From: Hyaloperonospora brassicae
Lineage: Eukaryota > Oomycota > Peronosporomycetes > Peronosporales > Peronosporaceae
Reading direction: 5' to 3'
Assembly (NCBI GenBank): GCA_947650285.1
Contig: CANTFL010001360.1
Coordinates: 310,001-374,000 of the forward strand
Length of the DNA stretch: 64,000 bases
Shown: positions 47,201 through 59,029 of the stretch, piece by piece
Layout: each line of letters starts with the position of its first letter
How positions within the stretch are numbered: position 1 is the first letter of the stretch
Made by a program: the position numbers and the translations under genes
Notes under the pieces: model-generated
Told to the model about the DNA's origin: nothing
The model's database searches: none
What the model saw: the letters and a program-made list of their open reading frames with translations, nothing else

Positions 47201-47640
47201 TGATAATTTCAATTTAAAGGAACATGCAAATACGTATGATTGTGGGTCATTCCGAGTAAGAGTTACGATAATGTACCATCATTTGATATCGAAAGTACGG
47301 CTTTATTCGAAAAGAATGTACATGCGATCAAGCAACGATGTAATCGAATGCATATAAGATAGCCTTCTCATTTTTTGGATCGATTACGAACGTAGATTAA
47401 TTGATTTTACATATAAAGCGCATTTAAACGACGCTATGAATATGATTCCTATGCTCAAAAATTACAAATCACGTAACTGAGTTCTTCAATATAAGGGTGA
47501 AGAGTGTTTTTACATGATTTATTAAGTGGAAATAAAAAATTCCCCATTTAATCACGAAAATAAAAAAATGACCCACGTCCTAGTATGTTAAATTAATGTG
47601 GCACGCATAAATTACACGACTTCAATCATTTTCTTTTTCC
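44238..47640. other. Non-coding DNA with one GC-rich hairpin
   Basis: No gene can be supported. GTCTGCGG (46609-46616) and CCGCAGAC (46627-46634) form a perfect 8-bp stem with a 10-base loop. Frames at 45167-44954 (-) and 46995-47357 (+) are coding-like in places but unrecognised. Confidence 0.4.
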
Positions 47641-47800
47641 CATTCGACGGCCGTGACCGACACCCGGCCTGTTTGGGAAGCCGCAGAGAGGATTCTGCCG
47701 TGGGCGCGCTGATCTTGCAGCCACCAGTCGCAGGCGCATACGCGAGAATGAAGACGCAAACGCGTCTTCGTATCATTGTTCTCGGGCTTTAACACAGTCA
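47641..47800. repeat. GC-rich block with nested inverted repeat
   Basis: In otherwise AT-rich DNA this short block is GC-rich. GAAGACGC-AAAC-GCGTCTTC (47750-47769) is a perfect 8-bp stem, and CGAGA/TCTCG arms lie outside it. It may be a decayed gene or repeat edge; origin unknown. Confidence 0.45.
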
Positions 47801-47814
47801 GTCGGTGCTATTTT

Positions 47815-47958
47815 TGTTGATATTAATGTTAATGCTTTTGTTATTGTTGTGTCAGTTGCTATTGTTGCTGTCGCTGCTGCTGCTGTTGTAGTTATTCGCT
47901 GCTGCTGATGTTGTTGTAGTGCTGCGGTTGCTGTTGTTGTTGTAGGTGCTGCGGTTGA

Positions 47959-47997
<39 letters not shown>

Positions 47998-48135
47998 AAT
48001 TCGCTGATGCTGTTGTTGTAGGTGCTGCGGTTGCTGTTGTTTTTCTTGTAGCTCTGGTGATGATGCTACTGCTGTTGCTGCTTCTCCTATGTTGATGATG
48101 CTACTGTTGTTACTGCTGCAGTTGCTTTGATTGTT
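47815..48135. repeat. (GTT/GCT)n micro- and minisatellite
   Basis: About 320 bases of trinucleotide repeats, mostly TTG/GTT with GCT. They are punctuated by a larger unit around GTTGTAGGTGCTGCGGTTG that recurs three times (near 47910, 47938 and 48010). The longest pure GTT run is about 45 bases (from about 47953). Confidence 0.9.
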
Positions 48136-48255
48136 GTTCTACTAGTTGTATTGCATTTCCCTTTATCCTTATCAGGTTGGATAATTAGAACGTTTTTTAT
48201 ACTGATAGACCCCAATGAATCTATCATTCCTATTTAGCTCTTATTGGTGGCTTCA

Positions 48256-48285
48256 ATGCCTGCAGACTTCTTCGTCTGCAGGCAT
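48256..48285. repeat. Perfect 12-bp hairpin with 6-base loop
   Basis: ATGCCTGCAGAC, loop TTCTTC, then GTCTGCAGGCAT. No poly-T tract or gene end explains it as a terminator. Confidence 0.8.
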
Positions 48286-48289
48286 GTTT

Positions 48290-49170
48290 CAGGAAGGAAC
48301 CGTGTGATGATACCTTAAGCGTATCCGTCAAAGTTTTTTGTCAGTTTATTGAACGACAACGTGATCAGATCTTTATTGTCCCAGTCAACATGAGTGACTT
48401 GGACGTGGGGCATTTTTTAATTTTTCAAATTATCTGAGGCATTTTTATTTCCAATTATCTGGGCCGTTTTCTATTTTCTATTATCTGGGGCTTAATCTAA
48501 TTTACCTTTATGTAGATCAACATTTAAGAATCCATTCGGCATAGAATATAATGACAGCTTGGATTTTGTACAATTGCATACATTTGTGCTTTCCAATATA
48601 ATGTAATATGGTATTAATTGTAATACGTAGTACCATCCGAAATATTACTCGCAATATATTGTGTTTAATAAAGCTATGACTGCGATTTTATGTGATTTAT
48701 TAATACCATCACTTTCCTGAACAAGTAGAAATGTACCGGACATATGCAATATATATTCTCTTACATCAGTGGTGGGAAGACAAATTGATGGCTAGAAAAT
48801 AGGTGCCACGAAGTGCTCTAAATCTGCACGAATATCGAACGAATAGGAATATCTAATATATATCGGTAATTACTTAATATCGATTTTATCGAATTCAATT
48901 GTCCATTCCGCTTGTGTCTCTATAGAAGGTGTTTTTCTGTTTATCACGCAGCTCAAAACCATCAGGATTTTTGACAAGATGTTTTTAGCCAGTCTAGGAT
49001 GGAACTTCTTTGATGTGATTTGTGATTTTCTTTGTAAACGTAGAAGGAGCGATTACGTCATGTATTTGCAGAATGAAATGGCAGCATACTGAGTCGCATG
49101 TCTTGTGTCCAATCGAGAGGTTGGATGCCCCTGCGCTCGTCTTTACGATATCATCCAGTGTCGGGATCGA
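48290..49170. other. Non-coding AT-rich DNA
   Basis: A short direct repeat (ATTATCTGGGGC/ATTATCTGGGCC-like units, 48430-48495) is the only structure seen. Confidence 0.4.
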
Positions 49171-49173
49171 TAT

Positions 49174-50291
49174 TCATTCCACTTTTGAAGCGATCAAGCG
49201 GAAAGTTTCTCGTCGATAAGTCAACGGTATGCAACGAGCAGCTTTTCTAGCGAGGCCTGCAAAATTGCCGAGAGTCGTGCGCTCTATCAGCGTAAGGTCT
49301 ACCTTACGTGTGCACAAGAATCTGCTGACCACTTGCAGTAGCATCATTACATTGGTATCTCTTTTCAACTATGATGTGTGCTTTTGCTGGCTCGGTTCAC
49401 TAGTCGTATAAATCTACTCTTAGTATTGTCCGGACCATCTTTTATAGCATCGAAAAGCGACGTTTTGACAGTGATGGGCATATCTTACTTATAAACCACG
49501 ACGCCACAAAAGCGGTGGTTACACATATACAGTATCGCAAGACATATAAATGCATGCAATAGATAGAAGCAACAGGACATTACATACGAAAGATCTACAG
49601 ACCAATTCAGGTCTCTCTCGAGGCGCCAACGCATCTTGTACCGAACCATCACGCTCGAGTAATAACCAGCTCTGTAAGGCTACGCTCGAAGCGTCAGCAA
49701 CCCTTTTTCCTTTCGCTATGAAAGTCAACAGGTAAAGTAGCAATGACTGACCAAGTAACAGAGGGATTTCAGAAGATACAGGTGGCTTTATATTTATCAA
49801 ATGACGCGAGGTCTGTGTACATAGGTACCGTGCGCTTTTGGTACTCCTTTTTAGCCTATTTTGCTGCATTTTTGCTTACTTGAGGTGTTTTCTTTTTATG
49901 TACCATGCTATTTGGTGTATTTTTTTCTCGTTGTCTATCGTGAAATTGATAAAATTTTGCTACAAATAGGAACTTGTCATCATCCAAAAAATAAAATACT
50001 ATTAGCTTGCAATACGCAAGCGTTCTGTTGAGTCGATTCTCCGTTTAAAGTATACTGTATACAAAAATGTGCGCGTTTTCTTACCCGGTGAAATCGTTTT
50101 AACAAGTAAGATATGTCGCATCTCTCCAAACTTTTGTGCCGGCTATGCTCGCTACACACAAAACGCACTTTAGACAAGTACACAGCGCTTTCTAGTACAC
50201 TTATTGACATGAAGGCCACACTAAGTGATGTCATAGTCCCTGCAATGACAATACTTGCTGCCATGTGTTTGGACAGTCGCCTTGCGCTCAT
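49174..50291 (-). other. Possible unrecognised gene or gene remnant
   Basis: Three minus-strand open segments follow each other: 50291-49980 (ATG start, a hydrophobic first 35 residues), 49869-49519 (L-L-L-G-Q-S-L-L-L-Y hydrophobic segment and a charged end) and 49368-49174. A GTAAGA donor-like site follows a plausible exon within 50291-49980. Composition is better than in neighbouring random frames, but no domain is recognisable and I could not build a phase-consistent exon chain. It might be a small membrane-protein gene or its relic. Confidence 0.25.
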
Positions 50292-51890
50292 GATTATCTG
50301 AGTTCAGCCATGATAAAGCCAAGATTTGTTCGTGCTGAGTAAAGCTTGTGCCGTCGGTAGCATACACATCACGTTCATATGATACATAAACTGTTGGCTA
50401 ACAATTTAGAAAATGATTTGCGCGCGATTGACATGCCCATAACATCGTAGATGTGACCGGTGCAATGATGCAAAGAGTAATATAGCCATGGTGGCGCTGC
50501 GTATCATTCCACAACCACCTCTTTAGCGAGGCTATACATCATCAATTCATCACTGGCCACCTATAATTTGCTGCCCGTTGTCCGCGGCAGAGCAACAGCC
50601 ATCTAAAAGCAGCTGCATTACTGCCCGCCGAGCATTGAACCTGGCTTATACAGATCTGTTGCGATTATGTCGTGGGAATCGATAGAATGCAATAACATCA
50701 GGTGCATGATGTAGCCCAACGTACTATTACGGTGCTAGGGCCAACACGTTTGAATGTAACGCCCGGTCGCGCATAAATCTACAACACGAAAATATGGTCA
50801 ATTTGTAGTCGACCATGACCGTGGATGACGGGAGTAAAATGTATGCGTGTGTTTGTGTAGGAGGAGAACAAGTAAGCTGAACGCGACGGTAGCACCAAGT
50901 TGTTCATATCCAATGTTACCAAGTCAAGTACATGCCTAATCACCCAGATAGCAGTTGCCTTCGTCGCGCTATCACACTATGAAACCCGCAACAGGATATA
51001 CTACAGCGCTTGGCGATGACGTGCGGTATCGAAAGTCCGTAGCTCGACGCGCCACTATCGAAAGCACAAAAGATGGTGGATCAAGCCGCCAATATCGCGA
51101 GGGCATCAAATGGCCGGTGTAGACAACCGATAAAGATCGCAGCCCATTCTCGAAAACACTGCGTTTCATTCCGATACTGACGTCAGAAGTGGACCCATGA
51201 GAGCCTGGTGGAAAATGAATAGTCGCAGAAGTACATGCGACCTCGTCATAGGCACAAGTGTTCAGCACCGACTTTCCGCATGCCCACGAAGCAGTAACGG
51301 ACACGGGCTTTTTGTCTGCTGTTGTAGCCCAGAAATGTAAATACTATTATAGTAGCGCATTTGAAGCGAGTTATTGCGGAAATTGGAGATCGCTGGAAGT
51401 ATATATATGTAATACCTCACCCCTTCACACTTTCTGGCCATCATGTACCAGCTTGCCAAACTTTCATCTTTTCGTTGAAATCCTTTATGCTGTAATAGTA
51501 TGCACTAGATATGATACAAATAATGCTTTCTTACGATGCAGCGCTTTCCTATTTGGCAGACCACGAGACACTCATAGAAGCACAATCCAAAATCCTGCTT
51601 ATCCTTTCACATCCGAACGCTGATACATTCGGCACGAAAACGCACATAATATTTGCAACGCGAGGAGGCACGACAAGAACAACAACAACACGACTTATAA
51701 CATTGCGTCCGTCCAGAGTATGTCGCTTGGTACATCTCTGCCGTCGATAATATCTCATTGACGCTGGAATGGCTGCCTGCGTCTGTCAATACTGGCTCAA
51801 ATGCACAAGGTTAGACGATCGCTCGCTTGTGTACCTCCTTCTACATCGCAGCTAGATTTTTGCTTGTCACGAAAAGGCAGCGCTGTACTA
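50292..51890. other. Mixed intergenic DNA, coding-like pieces not resolved
   Basis: This stretch is moderately GC-rich. Frames at 51304-50972 (-), 51258-51623 (+) and 51511-51750 (+) are open but overlap in conflicting directions. The plus-strand pieces could be upstream exons of the candidate at 51908-52226; no domain supports this. Confidence 0.3.
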
Positions 51891-51907
51891 TGACGCTGTG
51901 GGCTATC

Positions 51908-52226
51908 CGATCTTCACTATCAAAACAACATTACCTTGGTTCAGGAAAGCGACCTTGAAAGTGCAGCCCCATCGTACCGCTGCACCCAGCAGCTGTACAA
52001 AGCCCATGATGCTACCTCGCGTCGAATCGACAAGAGACGACCTGAACTCCACCAGCGCTTATGTCGGAACATATTGTCAGAAATAAGGCCGCTCGACCAA
52101 CAGCAAGTCCATTTTGCTCATAGGCTTGTAAAGAAGTCAAAATGCGTGGGGGTACGTTCAAAGGGAAAGACGTTGAAATCCTCGTCGTCAATTGCAATTG
52201 ATTCGATTCTTTCGACGTTTATTTGA
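51908..52226 (+). CDS. Possible 3' exon of an unrecognised plus-strand gene
   Basis: The plus-strand frame reads basic, protein-like sequence (KRRPELHQRLCRNILSEIRP, then Q-Q-Q-V-H-F-A-H) and stops at 52226, only 15 bases before the stop of the convergent C2CD5-like gene at 52242. It has no in-frame ATG, so upstream exons would be needed. An alternative frame at 51898-52086 does start with ATG but is shorter. The tail-to-tail spacing is typical of compact oomycete gene islands. I do not recognise the protein. Confidence 0.3.
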
Positions 52227-52241
52227 CGTTTTCCATGTCAT

Positions 52242-55200
52242 TCATTTTGACAGATGCGAGAACGCTGACGAGAGCGTCTTGTCAGCACGCAGGCACTTCG
52301 ATTCCGAAAGACTGGACGGATACGCGATATTAGCGTCCACTTCACGCTCAACCATAACGACGTCGCCCGTGATGCTGATCATGTTGTACACTTGATTGCG
52401 GTACAACTGACTGGACTCGATAGGAACGAGGCGAAAAGTCAGCATTCCATTTCCTCCCAGCGAGCGCACGTGTGCACGGACAATCGCGATAGCCTCCGAT
52501 AAGAACAAATGGTAGAAGGCACCCAAACCGCCGCTCTCACGCACCGTCCAGCTTTCTTTAATAAAATGCAGTGTCACGCGACCGAGGTAGCGCGTCACGC
52601 GCGCTCGAGGGATGTACCCAAGAGGTGTAAGCTCGATCCACTCGCGGCCGTATGGCGTGGCCGTCGATCCACGACCAGGGTCAGCTAGCAGGGCATTGCT
52701 CCCATGCAGGTGAGCCAAATTTCGCTCAGGAAATGGCATTCGAACATGGAGGTTGGATATTTCACCTGCTGTACCGAAGCGCAGAGCGCCTTGTATAGAC
52801 GGTGAAGTCAAAATAGACTTGCCCAGAGGTGGATATTGAGGAACCTCATCCTTTTTCAGCGTCGATGCGGCATCGTTCGAAAGGATGTCACATGGGCCTC
52901 TTTTCTTACCCTCCAACATTGCCATACCACTCAACACCACTTCAAGCTGCACCAAAATAACATGAATTACACAAGGTGATACTACTATTCACCTGATGCA
53001 ATCACGGGACGTACCATTGTTTCAGAAGCCACTGCAACTCGAGTCTTGATGCCGCATATGGCACAGGGAGCATACGGACCAACTTTGAATAGCAAACTAC
53101 AAAGTAGAAACGCAGAGGGTCTTTGTTCAGCGATATGTGCTGCATCAGATAGTACATAGCTCAGCGACATTGTACCTCGCGAAGAGCTCCTTGAATACGG
53201 CCGACAGCAGTTCGTTTAGGCGCGTATCCCGCATTCGGTCTTCGTCCCATTCCACTCGCTTCATGGAAACAATGAGGTGCACATTCTCACCAGGTATAAA
53301 GTCTCCAGGCAGACGGTCCGTGTTGCACATGTATATTCCCTATATTGCATGAAATCGAAGAGAACTGAAATCGGCTACTTGAGGCGCACGAGCATAGGCG
53401 CAAATAACGCACCTCTGGCAATTCTTGTTCAAGCAACACCGACATCAGGTCTTCATCCGTCTCATCGTCAATCTCCAGTACAAATGTCTCCTTTGAATCG
53501 CTAAAACCATCGATAAATGATTCTTCCTCCGAGTCTGAACTCGATTCGGAAGATGAGCTAAGCGTCGCTGACTCATTGCCGACACGTGTCGAGGAGTTAA
53601 GATCATGTTGTGCCTCTAAGCCACAATAAGACGTTGTTGTGTCAACGACTTGAGGCGAGACCGAGATTTCCGGCGCGGAAGAGTAAACCCCATTTGTGCT
53701 GTCCGAAACTGGAATTTTGTCTTCGGAAAGAGGCTGAGGTAACAGCTGTCTTCGGCGCGCCCGTCTTGAGGATTTAGACGTAGCATTCAAAAACAGGCGC
53801 TTATACATTTTGCAAGCTGCGTCATCCGGGTCCAACACCAGGGAACTGCTGAGCTGGCGTTGGCTGTTACGCACGTTCCTTCCCTCGGTGCAATACTCGT
53901 ACTCGGGCTGAACAATGCAGACGCAGGCGCGATGCAGCTGTTTGCACAATCGAGACCCGGCAACAAAACATGAGAGTTGAACGGACATTTGTAAGCGGCT
54001 GCAGATCAAAAGAAAGCTCACCCTGTCCTTGTTAAATGTGCTAGCTTCCTCAATTTGCGCTTGTAGTTGAACGAGGCGTCGATCTTCGTCGTCTTTTACC
54101 TGATCAAATAAGCGTATCTATATTACACAAAGCAATTGAGCGCAGTGATACTTATTCATCAGCGTACATCGATGTTTCGCTCAATCCGAAGCGTTGGTGG
54201 AGGTGGAAGAGCAGGGAGATAGAGGCCAGTCCCAGTAATTACACCGATCACAAGCGATCCGCCGACCTGAATTTGAGAGTCGAAAGCGAATACGGCATTC
54301 ACGCCGAGCACTTTCATCTTGACGATAAGCTAGAAAAGAGCCGTAGAGACGTCACTTCGTGCTTTCCGCCCGCAAAACGTAACGCAATCGCTAACCTGTC
54401 GATACAGCTCGTACTCGAGAAATGGCAACGCATCCGACACGATTGTCGCACTGACATCACCGGTGCCCTTCTTGCGTTGACGACATACTCGAGCCTGAAC
54501 GAAAGTTCCTTTTCCTATCATGGCAAGGCCAGCGGGAGGTTCGATGGACGCGATCATCATTTCTGGAACCCATTTATTTCCACATACTCCGCAACGGACC
54601 ATACGCATACTAAACACATTCACGTAGACAAAAAGTAAAAACCACGATAAACATGCAATTGATGCAGTGGTGTCAACGCACTTGGAGAAGGGCGCCAGAG
54701 ATCGTGAGTACGGGATGTGGCACAAGAGACAGGATGATTGGGAAACTTGGTTTCTTCTGCACGGTAACACCACATAAGCGTTAGTTCCGAGGAGTGGCCC
54801 AGCAGAATGTTGTGTACGAAAGTCAAGAAACCTTGTCTTTACTCTGCGGTGTACGACTGCTGGAGGTTGCATCGTACAGGAGAACGAAGGACTCCGTCGA
54901 CTAAGTGGGGCAGAAGACTCTGGAAGTGGTAGATTCAACATTGATGACGATGCTGCGTGCGCATCAGTCGCCTCGTCTTCTACATCATAACCTGCAGTCA
55001 CGTCTCGTTGAATTGGCCGATCTTTTAGCGGATTTTTCATGACCGCAGCAGTTCCGCTGACCACCAACAAATTGGTTACATTTCGCACATATCACCGACT
55101 TGTTAATGTAGCAAAGAGCATACGTACGAGGCTGAAAGTACGCAGACGTCGTCGTGGATCGTGCATGATTCTGTGTAGCCGATAACAAACAGGCATTGCA

Positions 55201-56499
55201 GTGACTGTGCATGAGCCCGGATCTGCCATTTTCGCAAAATGCATATATCATCAGTTGCGTCGCCCAGGTCCCAGGTAATTCAGAACCCTAAAAACGTGCC
55301 TCTTCACGGAGCTCGAGCCACCAGGAATCTCTTGTTTCCTGGTCAGCTAGCTTTGTTGCTAATTTGCCTAAATATTTGACAGAGCGCGCGCTGACGATTC
55401 CAGCCAACCGAATTCTTGTCGCAGGGTTAAACACCTTAAGCGTGATCAATTGCACCTCCTGCAACATCGCAGATACCGCAACTTTTAATACCATCAACGT
55501 GGAATCAAGCTGATCGCATCCATCACTCACGTCGTGGGCGGAGATATTGAACGCTTCTGGTGCTTTGAAGGACTTGAACAGCACTCGATTTCGTGGATAA
55601 TACCGAGGAGACACCAACGCATTCACACTGTCTCCTGTTGTCACAGGTATATTGTCGCTATCCAAGTCCACCGCGCTGTCGTGTCCATCCTCACTATGCG
55701 TTTTTTGCTGACCAATGCTACCACTTTCGGCCAAGTTCATTTCTTCGTTCTTTCCCACAACTGAAATGTAACAAGCAGTACCGCACGCACGCGCTACCAA
55801 GCCGCTGTCTCCTTCGACATCAAAGAACTGTTTGTACGCCAAAACAGCATTCCCTCCCAGCTCCAGCGCTTTCTTGCCTACCAGTGTCACTACTTGAGAG
55901 GATAACTTATACAGCAACAACTGCCGGTGTTCATTGCTCTTTCGAGACGTGCGAAAGTTGTCACTCCATGAGTACTCAGGATCTGCATGCACAACGAGCT
56001 CCTCGACAAAGCCCAGCATACTCTCGATCCGATATAAACCCGGATCCAACGTCGAAAGTCCAAAGAACTGGACACCCGCCGAGGATTCTCGAAAAGGATT
56101 GACATCTCCAAAGTACTGAAGCCGAATCACAACACTCAGTTCGCATCGCACACCAAGGAGCGTGTCGTACACTGGAAACCATCCCTGGATCACATGACCG
56201 TCTCGCATCAACAGACAGTTCAGGTCAACGTACACGACTCCTACTGTTGCATCTGATGTGTACACGTCATGATCCATCAGTTTGAATTCGATCGGTTGAC
56301 TCTGTAGTACCGAGTCATCCGCGACGTCAAAGCGAAACTCTTCGTCCCACTTGGGGTTCAACGTCTTCTTTATCACAGAGGATTTGGCTTCAAAGCTTGC
56401 AAAGACGATACACACGTACGCGTCCGCCAGCTTGCTCGTGCGCTCTTCGATAGGCATGTCGCGCGCTTCAACAAGGCGGATCTTGATCGTGCATGGCAT
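52242..56499 (-). CDS. C2CD5-like C2-domain protein, ten exons
   Basis: Homologue of animal C2CD5 (CDP138), a Ca2+/phospholipid-binding protein acting in membrane trafficking. Exons (minus): 56499-55300, 55222-55128, 55056-54682, 54609-54396, 54329-54168, 54099-54022, 53937-53413, 53339-53176, 53096-53015, 52946-52242; all phases agree, giving 3600 bases, 1199 residues. The C2 domain is 3-130, with Ca2+-loop acids E19, D26, D76, D78 and D83. Four modules share an L-G-G-N-A-V-x-x-Y-like core, near 215, 401, 636 and 1130. Between modules 2 and 3 lie CxxC pairs (zinc-ribbon-like). Residues 709-883 include a Ser/Asp/Glu-rich tract and the ETFVLEIDDETDEDL block also found in animal C2CD5. The start codon at 56499 is chosen because M-P-C aligns with animal M-P-G; an in-frame ATG at 56724 would add 75 unsupported residues. 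Exon 7's 5' end is the least certain. Confidence 0.9.
54610..54681 (-). other. Intron 3 of the C2CD5-like gene: 72 bases, no in-frame stop
   Basis: Donor GTGCGT and acceptor GTGTTTAG give a clean phase-2 join, removing a 24-residue hydrophobic stretch that has no counterpart in animal C2CD5. Because length is a multiple of three and no stop is present, retention would still give a full-length protein. Confidence 0.7.
55223..55299 (-). other. Intron 1 of the C2CD5-like gene, apparent GC-AG type
   Basis: The exon ends GAAGAG, the next bases are GCACGT, and 77 bases later ATGGCAG precedes ATCCGGGCTCAT. Only this phase-0 junction joins the R-E-E end of exon 1 to I-R-A-H-A-Q-S as in animal C2CD5. 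The nearby GT dinucleotides leave the wrong phase. The donor is therefore GC. Confidence 0.7.
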
Positions 56500-56739
56500 C
56501 CCTGGTTCGGGTCTGCTTCGTTCAGTCTGTCTGAGGGCTTGTAATCGGGTGGGTGATTGTGTATTGATTCGTGGAGGGTTTGATGCAGGGGTAGCCGTGT
56601 TCTGATTGGTGGAAACGACACGTCTTGTTAGCAAGTATTGCCCGGTCGCGTAAGGTTGTATGAATGTGTGCGGTACAAAAAAAAGACTTGCTCGATATTT
56701 GGGTGAAACATGGAAAAAACGCACTCATTTGGAGCAAGA

Positions 56740-57072
56740 TTATGTACAAATGCTCGTCACGGTAGCCGCATCTGTGCTCACCTTGGCGTTGTCGTTCTGA
56801 CTAGGGCTTGTGGCTAAAATATAGGCGAGTTGGGGCAGGCGCGTATTATTATTGGACTGTAAGTGGTCGTCGTCACGGGCGCTGGCAATCGGATTTGATA
56901 GCGCCTGGCGCAAATGACCTTTTGACAGACTCGTGGTGTGACGTTGTCCTCGCTTCACTTTGAAAGAAAAAGGTTCGATGAGGTATGAACTAAGCTTGAG
57001 CAACAGAACGAAGGGATGCACCACCAGAATGTAAAATGTGTTGTGTACGAGCGCAATGTCGGCGATCACCAA
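56740..57072 (-). other. Open frame upstream of the C2CD5-like gene, unrecognised
   Basis: 110 codons from an ATG. It begins with a strongly hydrophobic stretch (ALVHNTFYILVVHPFVLLLK), then becomes basic and Ser/Asn-rich. A possible splice acceptor (ACCTTTTAG) lies about 20 bases upstream, so it could be a last exon of a membrane protein. The stop lies 241 bases before the C2CD5-like start on the same strand. No domain recognised; it may also be 5' flank with no gene. Confidence 0.25.
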
Positions 57073-58734
57073 TGAAAACTATTTCATCTAAAAGGTAGCA
57101 TATTGACTCGAAACTTTCATCGGGCTAGCGAGGTGGCCCTACTACCTGCGATTGTGCGTCGTCTGCTAATGCCAATCACGGGGCGTTGTTTACTTTATTG
57201 ACTGAGCAGCTTACTCTTGCAGGTCCGTGTGGGTAGGATGACATGCCAATGCTTTCACGCGCACTGATGTTGTTTTGCGCGACATAACGAAGCACACGAT
57301 TCATGCACGCATTACTGCTCAGTTTAGGCGATGAAGAACGCCGATGAGCAAACAGTCTGTTGATGGTTGGTACACACTTCACTCGACTTCTTTTCTTTGA
57401 TGCTAGTCGACTCTTTTTAGTTGCCTTGTACTACGCAAGCACACACATTCGACAGCTTCGAGGAAGCAGTTTGATTGCTTGTCTCTCTAGAAGCAGGGGT
57501 GATGAAATCAGTGAGCGGCCGTCAAGCACTCCTTGCTTTTGTGTTCAAGTGCGCCACAATAGCGATTTCCCGTCTACTTAAGCGCACTTGTATGGAAGGA
57601 TGTATCTGAGAACCATATCTATGTAACAAATTTGTACAGATTGCATCGACCACTAACTAAAAGGCTAGGATAGAATGCATTCGGTTATTATATGCGGTCC
57701 CTGAGTCTGCGCATAAAATATGCAATATCTCTTGGGTGACGCTAGTCATGGTCGTCATCTCGATTTGCGTCAAAGTTGTATAACATACAAGACGATATCA
57801 AGCTCGACACGAGAATGTGTTCTACGTAGTTCTGACGAGACGTTACTTTGTGCTTCTCACTTATCATGTCATGTAAACGGGTTGAGTGCATATTGTTTGA
57901 TGTGGGGATTGAGCAAAACTTGTGGCATTCATTCAGCGCAATGATGGGGGATTGGATTACTCACCGGCAGATCATGTGTAAAGAGCTTTTGCAACAAATA
58001 GGCGCACCATGATGTGGATTTTGCAGAGAGCTCCACTGTTTTAAAAAACGTACGAAGCACTATTTCGACTGTGTAGTCCGCGATGGAAATGCCGAAGAGC
58101 GATAAATGATCGACTAGTGTACGAACCAGCTTCGACCATTTCTCGCCACGATATTGGTGTATTAGTCATACGTCGCATCGTTCTGTTACCTTCGAGAACA
58201 ATGTAGACGGACAGTATTGGTAATAGCGCTTTCTATTATATTTTGCATGGAACAGGTATGAAAATGAGCTTAAATGTTGAAACTACTTAGTACGTCCTGT
58301 TTACGATATACTAAAAATAGGTTTGGCTGCGGTTTTGACTCCAGACACTTATATTTCACGGATCGTTGGTTTGCGCTGCTATTCTTGCCAATCCCTCAGT
58401 TCTCAATGCAAGCGCAATGCAATATGCGGTAATTTCAATGGATCATGTGCATTTATTGTGAGAGAAAAAAGCGATAGCATGTGCCTCCCTCAAACGTGCT
58501 TTTTTAACGCGCATGCTTCTCAGTAGATGGAGCTTACTGGTGTATGAAAGAATACAAATGGTGGATCACATCGCGACATTATCAAATAGTACTTGTACTT
58601 CCGGCGACACTCAAATTTCATTCGAAGTAGTTCTAGGATGTAATACGTGACATGGAATACTATACCCTTATGATCAGAGAATATCAAAGTAAGTCAGCAA
58701 AACAGGTTCCGCCTCAATCAAAGCAATGACCTCG
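57073..58734. other. Intergenic region
   Basis: No supported gene. Frames at 57382-57176 (-) and 57360-57581, 57720-57944, 58323-58526 (+) overlap in conflicting directions and match nothing I know. Confidence 0.35.
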
Positions 58735-59001
58735 TTAATTCTTATGAAATTCCATTTTTTTCGTTTTAAAAATCCGGTGGAAGCCAAATGCGTCACGGCA
58801 TTCATCGATGGTATGTCGACAATTGTATGACGCAATTATTTGCATGGATTGTGTTGTAAATGGCCTAAACACGTTTTCGAAGGTAACGAAAGTTGTGACC
58901 TTGGAATCAAAAAGTAGGACAATCGTATGATAGGTACCGGGCCATCTAGACTTATATTCGCATATGCAGTTAATCCTTTTGTCTGATGGATTGTCGACCA
59001 C
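58735..59001 (-). pseudogene. Unrecognised coding-like fragment next to gypsy remnant
   Basis: An 88-codon frame with balanced composition (NCICEYKSRWPGTYH, then T-T-F-V-T-F-E-N-V-F and a C-R-H-T-I-D-E segment). It ends at a stop at 58735 and directly abuts the gypsy leader remnant on its 5' side. It is not homologous to the gag part that follows the leader in the left-edge element. It may be a host gene fragment cut by the element. Confidence 0.35.
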
Positions 59002-59029
59002 AAAATTCTTGTGACTGCCTTGGGACCTG

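Noticed and set aside
48256..48285. Hairpin as a transcription terminator
   Set aside because: Eukaryotic context, no adjacent gene end and no T-tract.
55593..56102. 169-codon plus-strand open frame
   Set aside because: Shadow of exon 1 of the C2CD5-like gene on the other strand; no independent evidence.
56500..56724. 75-codon N-terminal extension of the C2CD5-like protein from the ATG at 56724
   Set aside because: The internal ATG at 56499 aligns with the start of animal C2CD5; the extension has low-complexity Pro/Thr/Gln composition typical of a 5' leader.
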